Source: Parapedobacter lycopersici
GTDB lineage: Bacteria; Bacteroidota; Bacteroidia; Sphingobacteriales; Sphingobacteriaceae
DNA length: 64,000 bases
Assembly: GCF_024643285.1 (NCBI RefSeq)
Contig: NZ_JAMSLW010000001.1
Span: forward strand, 803,239-867,238
Direction: 5' to 3'
The notes below the pieces were generated by a model that saw only the letters and a program-made list of their open reading frames with translations, made no database searches and was not told where the DNA came from. Both the position numbers and the translations under genes were made by a program. This document shows, piece by piece, positions 1-7,580 of the stretch (positions within the stretch are counted from its first letter, which is position 1; each line of letters opens with the position of its first letter).

Positions 1-162
1 GTTAATTATGCAAAATATTTTTTCAGTTTTTTATAAGCCTGTCCCGGGTAACCGATGGTCTCCCCGGTGCTGGCATGCTCTCCTTTTCACGGCACTCGTG
101 TTATTATATTGTAAATTATTCGTAATAAATATATATATTTTGAATATTATTCTTTAATAATG

Positions 163-170
163 TATTTTTG
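163..170 (+). promoter_or_regulatory. -7 promoter box for the Lrp-type regulator gene
   Basis: TATTTTTG is a perfect match to the Bacteroidota -7 consensus TAnnTTTG. It ends 7 bases before the ATG at 178, so transcription would begin almost at the start codon. The in-frame ATG at 160 lies upstream of this box and is therefore unlikely to be the start. Confidence 0.55.
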
Positions 171-177
171 CAGAATT

Positions 178-654
178 ATGGACGAAATCACTTATAATCT
201 GGATCAGGTGGACTATCATATCCTCCGCCTGATGCAGGAAAATGCACGGATTAACAACGCGGACATTGCCCGCGAGCTGGGCATGGCACCGTCGGCCATT
301 TTGGAGCGGGTCAAAAAACTGGAGCAAAAATCGGTTATCCTCCAGTACACGGCAAAGATCAACCCGGCTGCGCTGGACCAGAAACTGCTCTCATTTATCA
401 TTATCCGGGCGGCAGACGGGATCGGATGCGCTACCACAGGTGAGGCACTGGCAGCCATCCCGGAAGTACAGGAGGTACATGACATTGCGGGCGATGACGG
501 GTACCTGGTCAAAGTCCGCACGGCCGATTCAGCGGCATTGGTGGAACTGATGCGTAATTCATTTGCCAAGATTCCAAGCATCATCTCCACCCGGACCACC
601 ATTGTCCTGGAAACGGTAAAGGAACAGCAGCAGCTGGTTATTCCGGCACCCTGA
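178..654 (+). CDS. Lrp/AsnC-family transcriptional regulator
   Basis: A 158-residue protein, the usual Lrp/AsnC length. Residues about 8-55 form the N-terminal winged helix-turn-helix (IARELGMAPSAILERVKKLE), and residues about 65-145 form the RAM ligand-binding domain with the GDDGYLVKV stretch near residue 105. Such proteins bind amino acids or related small molecules as dimers or octamers and control amino acid metabolism or export. The start at 178 is preferred over an in-frame ATG at 160 because a good -7 box lies between them. An EamA exporter follows 91 bases downstream on the same strand, so control of metabolite or amino acid export is a reasonable inference. The ligand is not known. 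Confidence 0.9.
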   Translation: MDEITYNLDQVDYHILRLMQENARINNADIARELGMAPSAILERVKKLEQKSVILQYTAKINPAALDQKLLSFIIIRAADGIGCATTGEALAAIPEVQEVHDIAGDDGYLVKVRTADSAALVELMRNSFAKIPSIISTRTTIVLETVKEQQQLVIPAP

Positions 655-745
655 AGAAATGCGATTCCGGACCGGATCAGCGACAGCACAGTTGGTTTCG
701 CCCATCAGGATATTAATACATAGCACTTAATCAATGGAGGCAACA

Positions 746-1798
746 ATGACAGCAACCAAACACGCACAATGGAAAATTTTCCTCTCATTCGCGATGATTT
801 ACGTCGTGTGGGGATCCACATACTTTTTTATCCATAAAGCCCTGAGCGGTTTTGAACCGTTCTTATTGGGGGCTGTGCGTTTTACGACGGCGGGATTGCT
901 GCTGCTGGGCTGGTGCTACTACAAGGGCTATCGGGTGTTTGAACGGAGCCTGATCATTAAGGCAGGATTCACGGGGCTGCTGCTGCTGTTTGTAGACAAC
1001 GGCATTATAATATGGGTAGAGCAGTTCCTGCCAAGCGGACTGGTTGCCATTATGTCGGCCTCCGCCGCCATCTGGTTTATCGTCCTCGATAAACCCAACT
1101 GGAAAGCGAATTTCGGCAGCCTCCCGATCATCGCCGGATTGTTTATGGGCTTCTTCGGCGTGGTGATGCTTTTTGGCGACCAGGTGGCCAATGCCATGGA
1201 TACCGGCCAGCAACAGGTGAACCTGTGGGGTATGCTGCTGCTGATCATCGGCGCCATTGCGTGGACAGCCGGCTCACTCTATTCAAAATATTTCGGGAAA
1301 GCGGAAAAGGCGGCGGGCAATAGTCTGGTCAATACCGCATGGCAGATGACAGCAGCAGGCGCGGTATTTGCGCTGACGGCCTTCGCACGTGGCGAAATCG
1401 GCCGTTTCCGGTTCAGTGAGGTCCCTGCCCCGGCCTGGTGGTCTATCGGTTACCTCGTGCTCTTCGGCTCACTTATCGCCTACAGTTCCTACATCTGGCT
1501 GCTCCAGGTCCGGTCCGCAACGCAGGTAAGTACCCACACCTATATCAATCCCATCGTAGCGGTATTACTGGGTGTGTTTTTTGCCGGTGAAACCGTTACA
1601 TCCACCCAGCTCACCGGCCTGGTGGTCATTCTGCTCAGCGTGCTGCTGGTCAATTGGGAAGTCTATAACCTGTCTGCGCTGTTTTCCGGAAAGGGCATGC
1701 CTCGAAAGTTCCGGGGCAGTGCACGCATCCGGTCGAAAATCAGGACCGGCGCACCCGCCACTGCAGGTGAAACGATGGAAAACCAGCTTGGGGATTAA
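746..1798 (+). CDS. EamA-family (drug/metabolite transporter) exporter
   Basis: About 350 residues with roughly ten hydrophobic segments arranged as two EamA repeats, each about five helices; the first begins with the typical YVVWGSTYF segment and the second begins near GAIAWTAGSLYSKYF. DMT-superfamily members of this kind move amino acids, nucleosides or other small metabolites across the inner membrane, usually outward. The start at 746 is chosen because GGAGG lies five bases before it; an in-frame ATG at 734 contains that sequence. After the last helix there is a basic tail of about 45 residues, longer than usual and presumably cytoplasmic. The Lrp-type gene upstream may control it. Substrate unknown. 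Confidence 0.85.
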   Translation: MTATKHAQWKIFLSFAMIYVVWGSTYFFIHKALSGFEPFLLGAVRFTTAGLLLLGWCYYKGYRVFERSLIIKAGFTGLLLLFVDNGIIIWVEQFLPSGLVAIMSASAAIWFIVLDKPNWKANFGSLPIIAGLFMGFFGVVMLFGDQVANAMDTGQQQVNLWGMLLLIIGAIAWTAGSLYSKYFGKAEKAAGNSLVNTAWQMTAAGAVFALTAFARGEIGRFRFSEVPAPAWWSIGYLVLFGSLIAYSSYIWLLQVRSATQVSTHTYINPIVAVLLGVFFAGETVTSTQLTGLVVILLSVLLVNWEVYNLSALFSGKGMPRKFRGSARIRSKIRTGAPATAGETMENQLGD

Positions 1799-1853
1799 AG
1801 AAGACGTAACCGGCATTTAACAATTAATTTTTCCTGATTTCACAGTCATTGGC

Positions 1854-1861
1854 TACCTTTA
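1854..1861 (+). promoter_or_regulatory. Probable -7 box for the split 5'-nucleotidase operon
   Basis: TACCTTTA matches TAnnTTTG at five of the six fixed positions and lies 42 bases before the lipoprotein start at 1904. No clear -33 TTG at the expected spacing was confirmed. Confidence 0.35.
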
Positions 1862-1903
1862 CCATAGGCTGCAATTGCCGAATACGTAATGTAATGGCGC
1901 GCG

Positions 1904-2671
1904 ATGAAATGTACTTCTGCTAACCCCCTGTTCCTTTTCGGCGTAGCTTTGCTGAGCCTGTTAAGCACCGCCTGCAGCAGGTATTCCCTGCCGGCCGGAT
2001 CACCGGCTTATACCGAGCACCGGATCGATGGATCCATTGCACCGGACACCGCATTTATAGCGTATTACCTTCCCTACAAACAACAGCTGGACGCCGAAAT
2101 GAACCGCGTGATCGGGCACAGTGCCGTCCCGCTTACCAAGCCCGGATCGGTCCCCGAAACGCTGCTTGGTAATTTCTTTGCCGACGCGCTGCTTACCGAA
2201 GGCCGCAAATCCGATCCCGGGATTGATTTTTCATTTGGCACGAAGGGCGGTCTACGCACGGAGCTACCGAAGGGCGGGATCACCGTCGGGCACCTGTTTG
2301 AACTCATGCCCTTTGAAAACGAACTGGTAATCCTGGAGCTATCGGGTAAAAGCGTTCGCCAGCTTGCAGGGTTCATTGCCGCAACCGGCGGGCAACCGGT
2401 GGCTGGCCTGCGGATGGTCATCCATGCCAATACTGCCAACGACATCCGGATCGGGGGCACCCCCCTGGACGACTCAAAAACGTATCGGCTGCTCACGTAT
2501 GACTACCTCGCCAACGGCGGCGATAACATCCGCGGACTGGAAGCACCGGTCAAGCGGGTAAATCTCGGACAAAAAGTACGCGAGGCGCTGATCAACTATG
2601 TACAGGATTGCACCCGCGAAGGAAAACAGCTAAATACGCAACTCGATGGAAGGATCAAACTGGATGAATAG
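1904..2671 (+). CDS. Lipoprotein with 5'-nucleotidase C-terminal domain
   Basis: 255 residues. The N-terminus is a lipoprotein signal ending in LSTAC, with the lipidated Cys at residue 24. The rest matches the 5'-nucleotidase C-terminal (substrate-recognition) domain: GNFFADALL, the FGTKGGLRTELPKGGIT region, and the conserved YRLLTYDYLANGGDN segment near the end that stacks the nucleotide base in UshA-type enzymes. It has no metallophosphatase half of its own; that half is the next gene, which it overlaps by 8 bases (ATGAATAG). The two proteins together correspond to one UshA-like enzyme that hydrolyses nucleotides or UDP-sugars in the periplasm. The domain order of the genes is reversed relative to the fused enzyme. 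Confidence 0.85.
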   Translation: MKCTSANPLFLFGVALLSLLSTACSRYSLPAGSPAYTEHRIDGSIAPDTAFIAYYLPYKQQLDAEMNRVIGHSAVPLTKPGSVPETLLGNFFADALLTEGRKSDPGIDFSFGTKGGLRTELPKGGITVGHLFELMPFENELVILELSGKSVRQLAGFIAATGGQPVAGLRMVIHANTANDIRIGGTPLDDSKTYRLLTYDYLANGGDNIRGLEAPVKRVNLGQKVREALINYVQDCTREGKQLNTQLDGRIKLDE

Positions 2672-3629
2672 GCGGAATTTTCTGAAAGCGGCCGGTTCAT
2701 TAACGGCCGGATCGGCACTGGCCGCGCTACCTTATGCCGCACTGGCCGGCAGTGGGGAACACCTTCAGCTCACCATTCTGCACACCAACGACGTCCATAG
2801 CCGCGTCGAACCCTTTCCGATGGACGGATCGCGAAACCAGGGGCTTGGTGGCGTAGCCCGCCGGGCAGCGCTGGTCGACAGTATCCGCCGGGAGCAACGC
2901 CATGTACTGCTGCTGGATGCGGGCGACACTGTACAGGGCACCCCCTATTACAACCTCTTCGGTGGAAAAGTAGAGATGGAGCTGATGAGCAAAATGGGTT
3001 ATGATGCCAGCACCTTCGGCAATCACGAGTTTGACAACGGGGTGGATGCGCTTGCGGGCATGATCACCCATGCCAATTTCCCTTTCCTTTCCGCCAACTA
3101 CGATTTCAGCGACACGGCATTGGCGGGCAAAACCCAACCATATACCCTATTCCGGAAGCAGGGCCTGCGGATCGGCGTATTCGGCCTCGGCATCCAGCTT
3201 GACGGCATGGTTGACCCCAACAATTACCGTGGAACTGTTTACCTGGATCCCATTGCCGTGGCCAACGATATTGCGGCTAGACTGAAATACGATTATAACT
3301 GCAGCCTGGTTATCTGCCTCTCACACCTGGGATACCGGTACGCCGGCAGTCAGGTCTCTGACCAGCTTCTGGCGGCTGGCACCCGCCATATCGACCTGGT
3401 CATCGGTGGGCATACCCATACGTTTATGCCCCGACCGGAACACATACGTAATCTCGATGGCGCCATCACAACGGTGAATCAGGTTGGATTCGCCGGCATC
3501 AATCTCGGCAGGCTCGACTACCTATTCGAACGCCGGTCGGGCAAAAAGCAGCTACTGACTGCAGGTTCATATGAGATTTCAAACGATCTTGCCTTCCGGC
3601 CCACCGGCGCTTTAAACCCATATAGTTAA
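2664..3629 (+). CDS. Tat-exported metallophosphatase (5'-nucleotidase N-terminal half)
   Basis: 321 residues from the ATG at 2664, which overlaps the stop of the preceding gene; the in-frame ATG at 2646 would spoil the signal. The N-terminus MNRRNFLKAAG is a twin-arginine (Tat) signal. The dinuclear-metal phosphatase motifs are all present: LHTNDVHSR near residue 39, DAGDTVQGTP near 85, GNHEFDNG near 118 and GGHTHTF near 250. It stops where the catalytic half of UshA-like enzymes ends and lacks the substrate-recognition half, which the upstream lipoprotein supplies. The expected role is periplasmic nucleotide or UDP-sugar hydrolysis for phosphate and nucleoside salvage. Confidence 0.88.
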   Translation: MNRRNFLKAAGSLTAGSALAALPYAALAGSGEHLQLTILHTNDVHSRVEPFPMDGSRNQGLGGVARRAALVDSIRREQRHVLLLDAGDTVQGTPYYNLFGGKVEMELMSKMGYDASTFGNHEFDNGVDALAGMITHANFPFLSANYDFSDTALAGKTQPYTLFRKQGLRIGVFGLGIQLDGMVDPNNYRGTVYLDPIAVANDIAARLKYDYNCSLVICLSHLGYRYAGSQVSDQLLAAGTRHIDLVIGGHTHTFMPRPEHIRNLDGAITTVNQVGFAGINLGRLDYLFERRSGKKQLLTAGSYEISNDLAFRPTGALNPYS

Positions 3630-3643
3630 TCAGATTACAGCTT

Positions 3644-4846
3644 TTGAAGGCATTTTTACGTTTATATATCGATGCATACCGGGACCTGTCGCGCCCGGCC
3701 TGGATGCTGGCGCTGGTTATGCTGGTCAACCGGACGGGCGCCATGGTACTGCCGTTTCTGGGTATTTACATGACGCAGGCCCTCGGTTTCAGCATACCTG
3801 AGGTCGGTATCGTGCTGGCCTGCTTTGGCCTGGGCGCGGTTACCGGATCGTGGCTCGGCGGCTGGCTGACCGACCGGTTCGGTAATTTCTGGGTGCAGGC
3901 CCTCAGCCTGCTGCTGTCGGTACCCCTGTTCCTGGTAATGCCCCAGTTCACGTCGGTGGAAACGCTGGCTGCGGCTATCTATGTCCTGAGTGTCGTAACG
4001 GAATCCTTCCGCCCGGCCAATTCGGTTTCCGTGGCGCGTTATGCCCGCCCGGAAAACATTACCCGGGCCTTTTCACTCAACCGCATGGCCATTAACCTCG
4101 GCTTTTCAATCGGTCCGGCGCTGGGCGGCTTCCTGGCAGCCATTTCCTACAACTGGATTTTCTATGGCAACGCGCTGGGCGCCCTCCTTGCTACCGGGGT
4201 GTTTATTGCATTCTTCTACAAACGCAAAGGAACCGTACGTACGAAACCGGCTGGACAGGCAACGGAGCAAACCGCTCCTTCCCGGTCGCCCTACCGCGAC
4301 TGGCCATTTCTGCTGTTCAGCCTCCTGTGCTGCCTGTATGCCATCTGTTTCTTCCAGCTGCTGAGTACCTTGCCCCTGTTTTACCAGCAGGGCCACGGGC
4401 TGGATGAAAAACAGGTAGGTATCATCCTGGGATTCAGCGGCTTCGTGGTCGTCATTTTTGAAATGCTACTGGTGCATATGGCCGAACGGCGGCTTTCCTA
4501 CGCGGGCAGTATATTGCTGGGCACCGTGCTTTGCGCTGCTTCTTTTGCCATGCTTCCCATACCAACCGGTTACTGGATACTCTATGCTTCCATTTTTCTG
4601 CTCAGCATCTCGGAAATACTGGCGATGCCCTTCATGGCATCCGTTGCCGTAAAGCGCGCTTCCAGGCAGCATCAGGGAGCCTACATGGGCCTTAACGCAC
4701 TGGCTTTTTCCGCCGCACATGTGTTTTCGCCCTTTCTGGGCACACGGATTGCGGACACGTACGGGTTCAATACGCTCTGGTGGCTTACCGTAATCGTACT
4801 GGTTGTCATATCCGCCGGATTTTACACCGTAGTAAAGCGGATGTAA
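3644..4846 (+). CDS. MFS transporter, MdtH-like
   Basis: About 400 residues with 12 hydrophobic segments, beginning LVMLVNRTGAMVLPFLGIYM, and a motif-A loop GGWLTDRFG between helices 2 and 3. These are features of drug:H+ antiporter-1 type major facilitator proteins such as MdtH. No ATG precedes the conserved N-terminal segment; the reading frame is closed by TAG at 3623, so the best start is TTG at 3644, 14 bases after the 5'-nucleotidase gene. A start at the internal Met near residue 21 would cut into the first helix. Probably co-transcribed with the two genes before it; it might export nucleosides or drugs, but nothing in the sequence shows the substrate. Confidence 0.8.
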   Translation: MKAFLRLYIDAYRDLSRPAWMLALVMLVNRTGAMVLPFLGIYMTQALGFSIPEVGIVLACFGLGAVTGSWLGGWLTDRFGNFWVQALSLLLSVPLFLVMPQFTSVETLAAAIYVLSVVTESFRPANSVSVARYARPENITRAFSLNRMAINLGFSIGPALGGFLAAISYNWIFYGNALGALLATGVFIAFFYKRKGTVRTKPAGQATEQTAPSRSPYRDWPFLLFSLLCCLYAICFFQLLSTLPLFYQQGHGLDEKQVGIILGFSGFVVVIFEMLLVHMAERRLSYAGSILLGTVLCAASFAMLPIPTGYWILYASIFLLSISEILAMPFMASVAVKRASRQHQGAYMGLNALAFSAAHVFSPFLGTRIADTYGFNTLWWLTVIVLVVISAGFYTVVKRM

Positions 4847-4871
4847 AAACTTCAGAGTCCAGCCGGCCTTT

Positions 4872-5696
4872 TTATTTGATAAGGGGGTTCTTTTCTTTCG
4901 CAAACAGCTTGAAAACCTGCTGATCTACCCAGGCGGGCAGCAGCTTGTTCATCCATACGGCCAGTTTGCCCTGCCGGGTCATGACGAGGGTACGCCTGCG
5001 GCGGATAACACCCGTTACAATGCGTTCGGCAACTTCCCCGGCGGTCATCATGCTGGCTTCGTCCATACTGGTTTCGCCGTGGGCGGTACCGGCGGCGTCC
5101 AGTGCCGTCTCCCGGATGCTGGATGCGGTAAACCCAGGGCACGCAAGCATGACATGCAATCCGGTCCGGAGGTTTTCAACGCGCAGCGATTCCATAAAGC
5201 CATGGATGGCAAATTTGGATGCCGAGTAGCCTGTCCGGCCCGGCAATCCGCGGTATCCGGCGATGGACGACACAGCCACCACCGATCCGCGGCTGTGGAG
5301 CAGCGCGTCCAACGCATACTTGGTACAGCATACCGTGCCCCAGAAGTTCACATCCATCAACCGGTGTAATACGGCCAGGTCCAGGTCGGCAAACAGCGCC
5401 CGCATGCTGATACCGGCATTATTAACCAGTACGTCCACCCCGTTAAAGGTCGATATCGCCTGATCCACCAGCGCTTTGCAGTCCGCTTCCCGGGCTACAT
5501 CGCACTGCACGGCCACTGCACGTACCGCATATTGCGCTTCAAGCGACCGGGCAATTTCGCACAAGTCTACATACCGCCTTGCACCCAGCACCAGGTTAGC
5601 GCCGCGGCGGGCAAAAGCTTCTGCACACGCCAGGCCAATGCCCGAAGAGGCCCCGGTAATGATAACAGTTTTATTCCGAAGTGATGTGCTATCCAT
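4872..5696 (-). CDS. Short-chain dehydrogenase/reductase (SDR)
   Basis: 274 residues, classical SDR size. The NAD(P)-binding motif TGASSGIG is at residues 14-21, NNAG at 92-95, and the catalytic Ser143, Tyr157 and Lys161 (YSASK) are all present. The C-terminal part, with a basic RRRRTLVMTRQGK segment and a hydrophobic helix, resembles membrane-associated SDRs of the DHRS7/YqjQ kind acting on lipids or steroids, but the substrate cannot be told. It starts 8 bases after recR on the same strand and is almost certainly co-transcribed with it. Its 3' end faces the MFS gene with 25 bases between them. Confidence 0.85.
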   Translation of the reverse strand: MDSTSLRNKTVIITGASSGIGLACAEAFARRGANLVLGARRYVDLCEIARSLEAQYAVRAVAVQCDVAREADCKALVDQAISTFNGVDVLVNNAGISMRALFADLDLAVLHRLMDVNFWGTVCCTKYALDALLHSRGSVVAVSSIAGYRGLPGRTGYSASKFAIHGFMESLRVENLRTGLHVMLACPGFTASSIRETALDAAGTAHGETSMDEASMMTAGEVAERIVTGVIRRRRTLVMTRQGKLAVWMNKLLPAWVDQQVFKLFAKEKNPLIK

Positions 5697-5704
5697 AGGG
5701 TCTG

Positions 5705-6319
5705 TTATGCAATGCTCCGTTCGTAAGGCACCCGGGTGGCAATCGAACGGCCGAGTGTTACTTCATCGACGTATTCCAGTTCCCCGCCAAATGCAATTCC
5801 GCGGGCAATGGTGCTGATCTGCACACCGAAGGTTTTCAGTTTCTTATAGAGATAAAAAATGGTGGTATCCCCTTCCATGGTCGCGCTGAGGGCCAGGATA
5901 ACCTCCTGCACCCCTCCTGCTTCCAGGCGTTTCACCAGGCTGTCGATCTGCAGGTCAGACGGACCGATACCGTCCATCGGCGAAATCAACCCACCCAGCA
6001 CGTGGTACACACCATGGTACTGGTCGGTATTTTCAATGGCCATCACATCGCGCGTATCCTCTACAACGCAGATCAATCCTTTATTCCGCTTATGCGAGGC
6101 ACAGATTTCACAGGTTGCCTGGTCGGAAATATTATGGCATATACCGCAGTGCCTGATCTCACGTTTCAGCCGGTCGAGTGTTTCCGTAAAACGCGACACG
6201 TCGGTTTCCGGCTGCTTCAGCAGGTGCAGCACCAGGCGCAACGCGGTTTTCTGTCCTACGCCCGGCAGCCGGCCGAACTCCGCCACGGCCTGTTCCAGCA
6301 ACTTGGAGGAAAAATTCAT
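5705..6319 (-). CDS. recR: Recombination protein RecR
   Basis: 204 residues from the ATG at 6319, standard RecR length. It has the N-terminal helix-hairpin-helix ([15 protein letters not shown]), a four-cysteine zinc finger (Cys58, 61, 70, 73 in [17 protein letters not shown]), and a Toprim domain starting at ICVVEDTRD. RecR works with RecO and RecF to load RecA at single-stranded DNA gaps. The longer reading frame to 6385 is rejected because a perfect -7 promoter box lies only 4 bases before the ATG at 6319. The SDR gene follows directly. Confidence 0.96.
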   Translation of the reverse strand: MNFSSKLLEQAVAEFGRLPGVGQKTALRLVLHLLKQPETDVSRFTETLDRLKREIRHCGICHNISDQATCEICASHKRNKGLICVVEDTRDVMAIENTDQYHGVYHVLGGLISPMDGIGPSDLQIDSLVKRLEAGGVQEVILALSATMEGDTTIFYLYKKLKTFGVQISTIARGIAFGGELEYVDEVTLGRSIATRVPYERSIA

Positions 6320-6323
6320 GGAA

Positions 6324-6331
6324 CAAAGATA
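6324..6331 (-). promoter_or_regulatory. -7 promoter box for recR, leaderless geometry
   Basis: Read on the minus strand this is TATCTTTG, a perfect TAnnTTTG box. Only 4 bases separate it from the recR ATG. Since transcription in Bacteroidota begins a few bases after this box, the mRNA would start at or next to the start codon. Confidence 0.6.
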
Positions 6332-6451
6332 GGAAAACGTAAATTTGTATGGTATAGCCAATCCGGAATTATCCAAGAAGCCCAAATCGCTGTTTTAAAC
6401 GAAGACCATACCGCATTCCGGACCGGGATATGCAGCAGATTTCTTCGGAGT

Positions 6452-6506
6452 GAGTCCAGTATGAGTCCAGTGTAACTCCAGTGTGAGTCCAGTATGAGTC
6501 CAGTAT
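6452..6506. repeat. Five 11-bp direct tandem repeats, GAGTCCAGTRT
   Basis: Five adjacent 11-base units: GAGTCCAGTAT, GAGTCCAGTGT, AACTCCAGTGT, GAGTCCAGTAT, GAGTCCAGTAT. The third is the most divergent. The array is bounded by an imperfect 9-bp inverted repeat, TTCTTCGGA at 6441-6449 and TCCGAAAAA at 6509-6517 (8 of 9 pairs). The 11-base period is close to one DNA helical turn. It is noncoding and lies between recR and the LOG gene. Function unknown; unit length and lack of spacers exclude CRISPR. Confidence 0.9.
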
Positions 6507-6701
6507 TTTCCGAAAAACACCGGACGCACCCCGGATCCATGCTCAACATAGACTGCATCCATAGCGCAGCAGGCTCCTGCTAAATACGTACACGGCTTTA
6601 CGAGCTTCCGGAGCCGCAATCAAGATGGGGTAAGGCGTGCTGCATCAAATATCGCTACCTTAATGTGAAATTTATTATTTTAGCAAAAATCAGCAAGTTT
6701 T

Positions 6702-7412
6702 ATGGCAAGGACACGGGAAGATAAAATCATCAGGGCCTTTGAAAACAAAACCTGGCAGGAAATCAAGGTCAAGGATTCCTGGCAGATTTTTAAAATCATG
6801 GCCGAATTTGTGGATGGCTTCGAAAAACTTGCCAAAATAGGCCCCTGCGTATCCATGTTCGGTTCGGCCCGGACCCCGCAGGATCATCAGTATTACAAAC
6901 TGGCCGAGGATATTGCCCGCCTGCTTACCGAGCGGGGGTACGGTGTGGTATCGGGCGGCGGACCGGGTATTATGGAAGCAGCCAACAAAGGCGCCTATGA
7001 GGCCGGCGGAAAATCCGTGGGGATTAACATCGAACTGCCCTTCGAGCAATTCCATAACCCCTATATCGATTCCGACAAGCTCCTACAGTTTAACTACTTC
7101 TTTGTGCGCAAGGTAATGTTCATGAAATATTCCCAAGGTTTTATCGTGCTTCCAGGCGGTTTCGGGACGATGGATGAGCTATTCGAGGCACTGACCCTGA
7201 TACAGACGGGGAAAATCGCCCGGTTTCCTATTGTACTTGTGGGGGTAGATTATTACGGCGGGTTGTTTGAATGGGTAAAAAAGACCATGCTGGAAGCAGG
7301 CAATATCAGTCCGGAAGACCTCAACCTGTACCGACTGGTGGATACGGCCGAAGAAGCCGTGACACACATTTTCCGGTTCTACGACAAATACCTGCTGAAG
7401 CCGAATTTTTAG
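6702..7412 (+). CDS. LOG-family protein (TIGR00730), nucleoside 5'-monophosphate phosphoribohydrolase-like
   Basis: 236 residues. The family motifs GGGPGIM (residues 85-91) and PGGFGTMDE (151-159) are intact; they bind the phosphoribosyl group and carry the catalytic Glu of LOG enzymes, which release the base from (cytokinin) nucleoside monophosphates. Family members were long called lysine decarboxylases without evidence. The N-terminal extension of about 45 residues before the Rossmann core is typical of the longer bacterial form. It stands alone between the repeat array and clpB, with a 168-base gap after it. The physiological substrate in this organism is not known. Confidence 0.85.
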   Translation: MARTREDKIIRAFENKTWQEIKVKDSWQIFKIMAEFVDGFEKLAKIGPCVSMFGSARTPQDHQYYKLAEDIARLLTERGYGVVSGGGPGIMEAANKGAYEAGGKSVGINIELPFEQFHNPYIDSDKLLQFNYFFVRKVMFMKYSQGFIVLPGGFGTMDELFEALTLIQTGKIARFPIVLVGVDYYGGLFEWVKKTMLEAGNISPEDLNLYRLVDTAEEAVTHIFRFYDKYLLKPNF

Positions 7413-7580
7413 CGATTACAGGAATGTACGGAACAGGATCGACTGCATTTTTTTCAGCATAACCCGTTAGTCAGCAGTCAATTAGTCAGAAACAACAGAT
7501 TATACACGACAAAATTTCCGATTTACCAATCAAATCGGCACTGGTATTTGTTTTGATCATATCCCAGCAAAACTAAGCAT

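Larger units (their letters stand above)
6320..6701. other. Intergenic region between recR and the LOG gene (382 bases)
   Basis: A divergent intergenic region, unusually long for this gene-dense window. It holds the recR promoter at its left end, an array of five 11-bp tandem repeats at 6452-6506, and probably the LOG-gene promoter just before 6702 (TATTTTAG near 6675-6682, one mismatch to the consensus). Short reading frames that cross the array on the minus strand only translate the repeats (recurrent LDS and TGL tripeptides) and have no protein-like features. Nothing else was recognised. Confidence 0.6.

Noticed and set aside
6452-6506. CRISPR array
   Set aside because: The units are 11 bases and directly adjacent, with no spacers and no cas genes nearby.
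6316-6619. Two minus-strand open frames crossing the 11-bp repeats
   Set aside because: Their sequence is only the translated repeats (recurrent LDS and TGL tripeptides) joined to unrelated residues; one overlaps the recR start.
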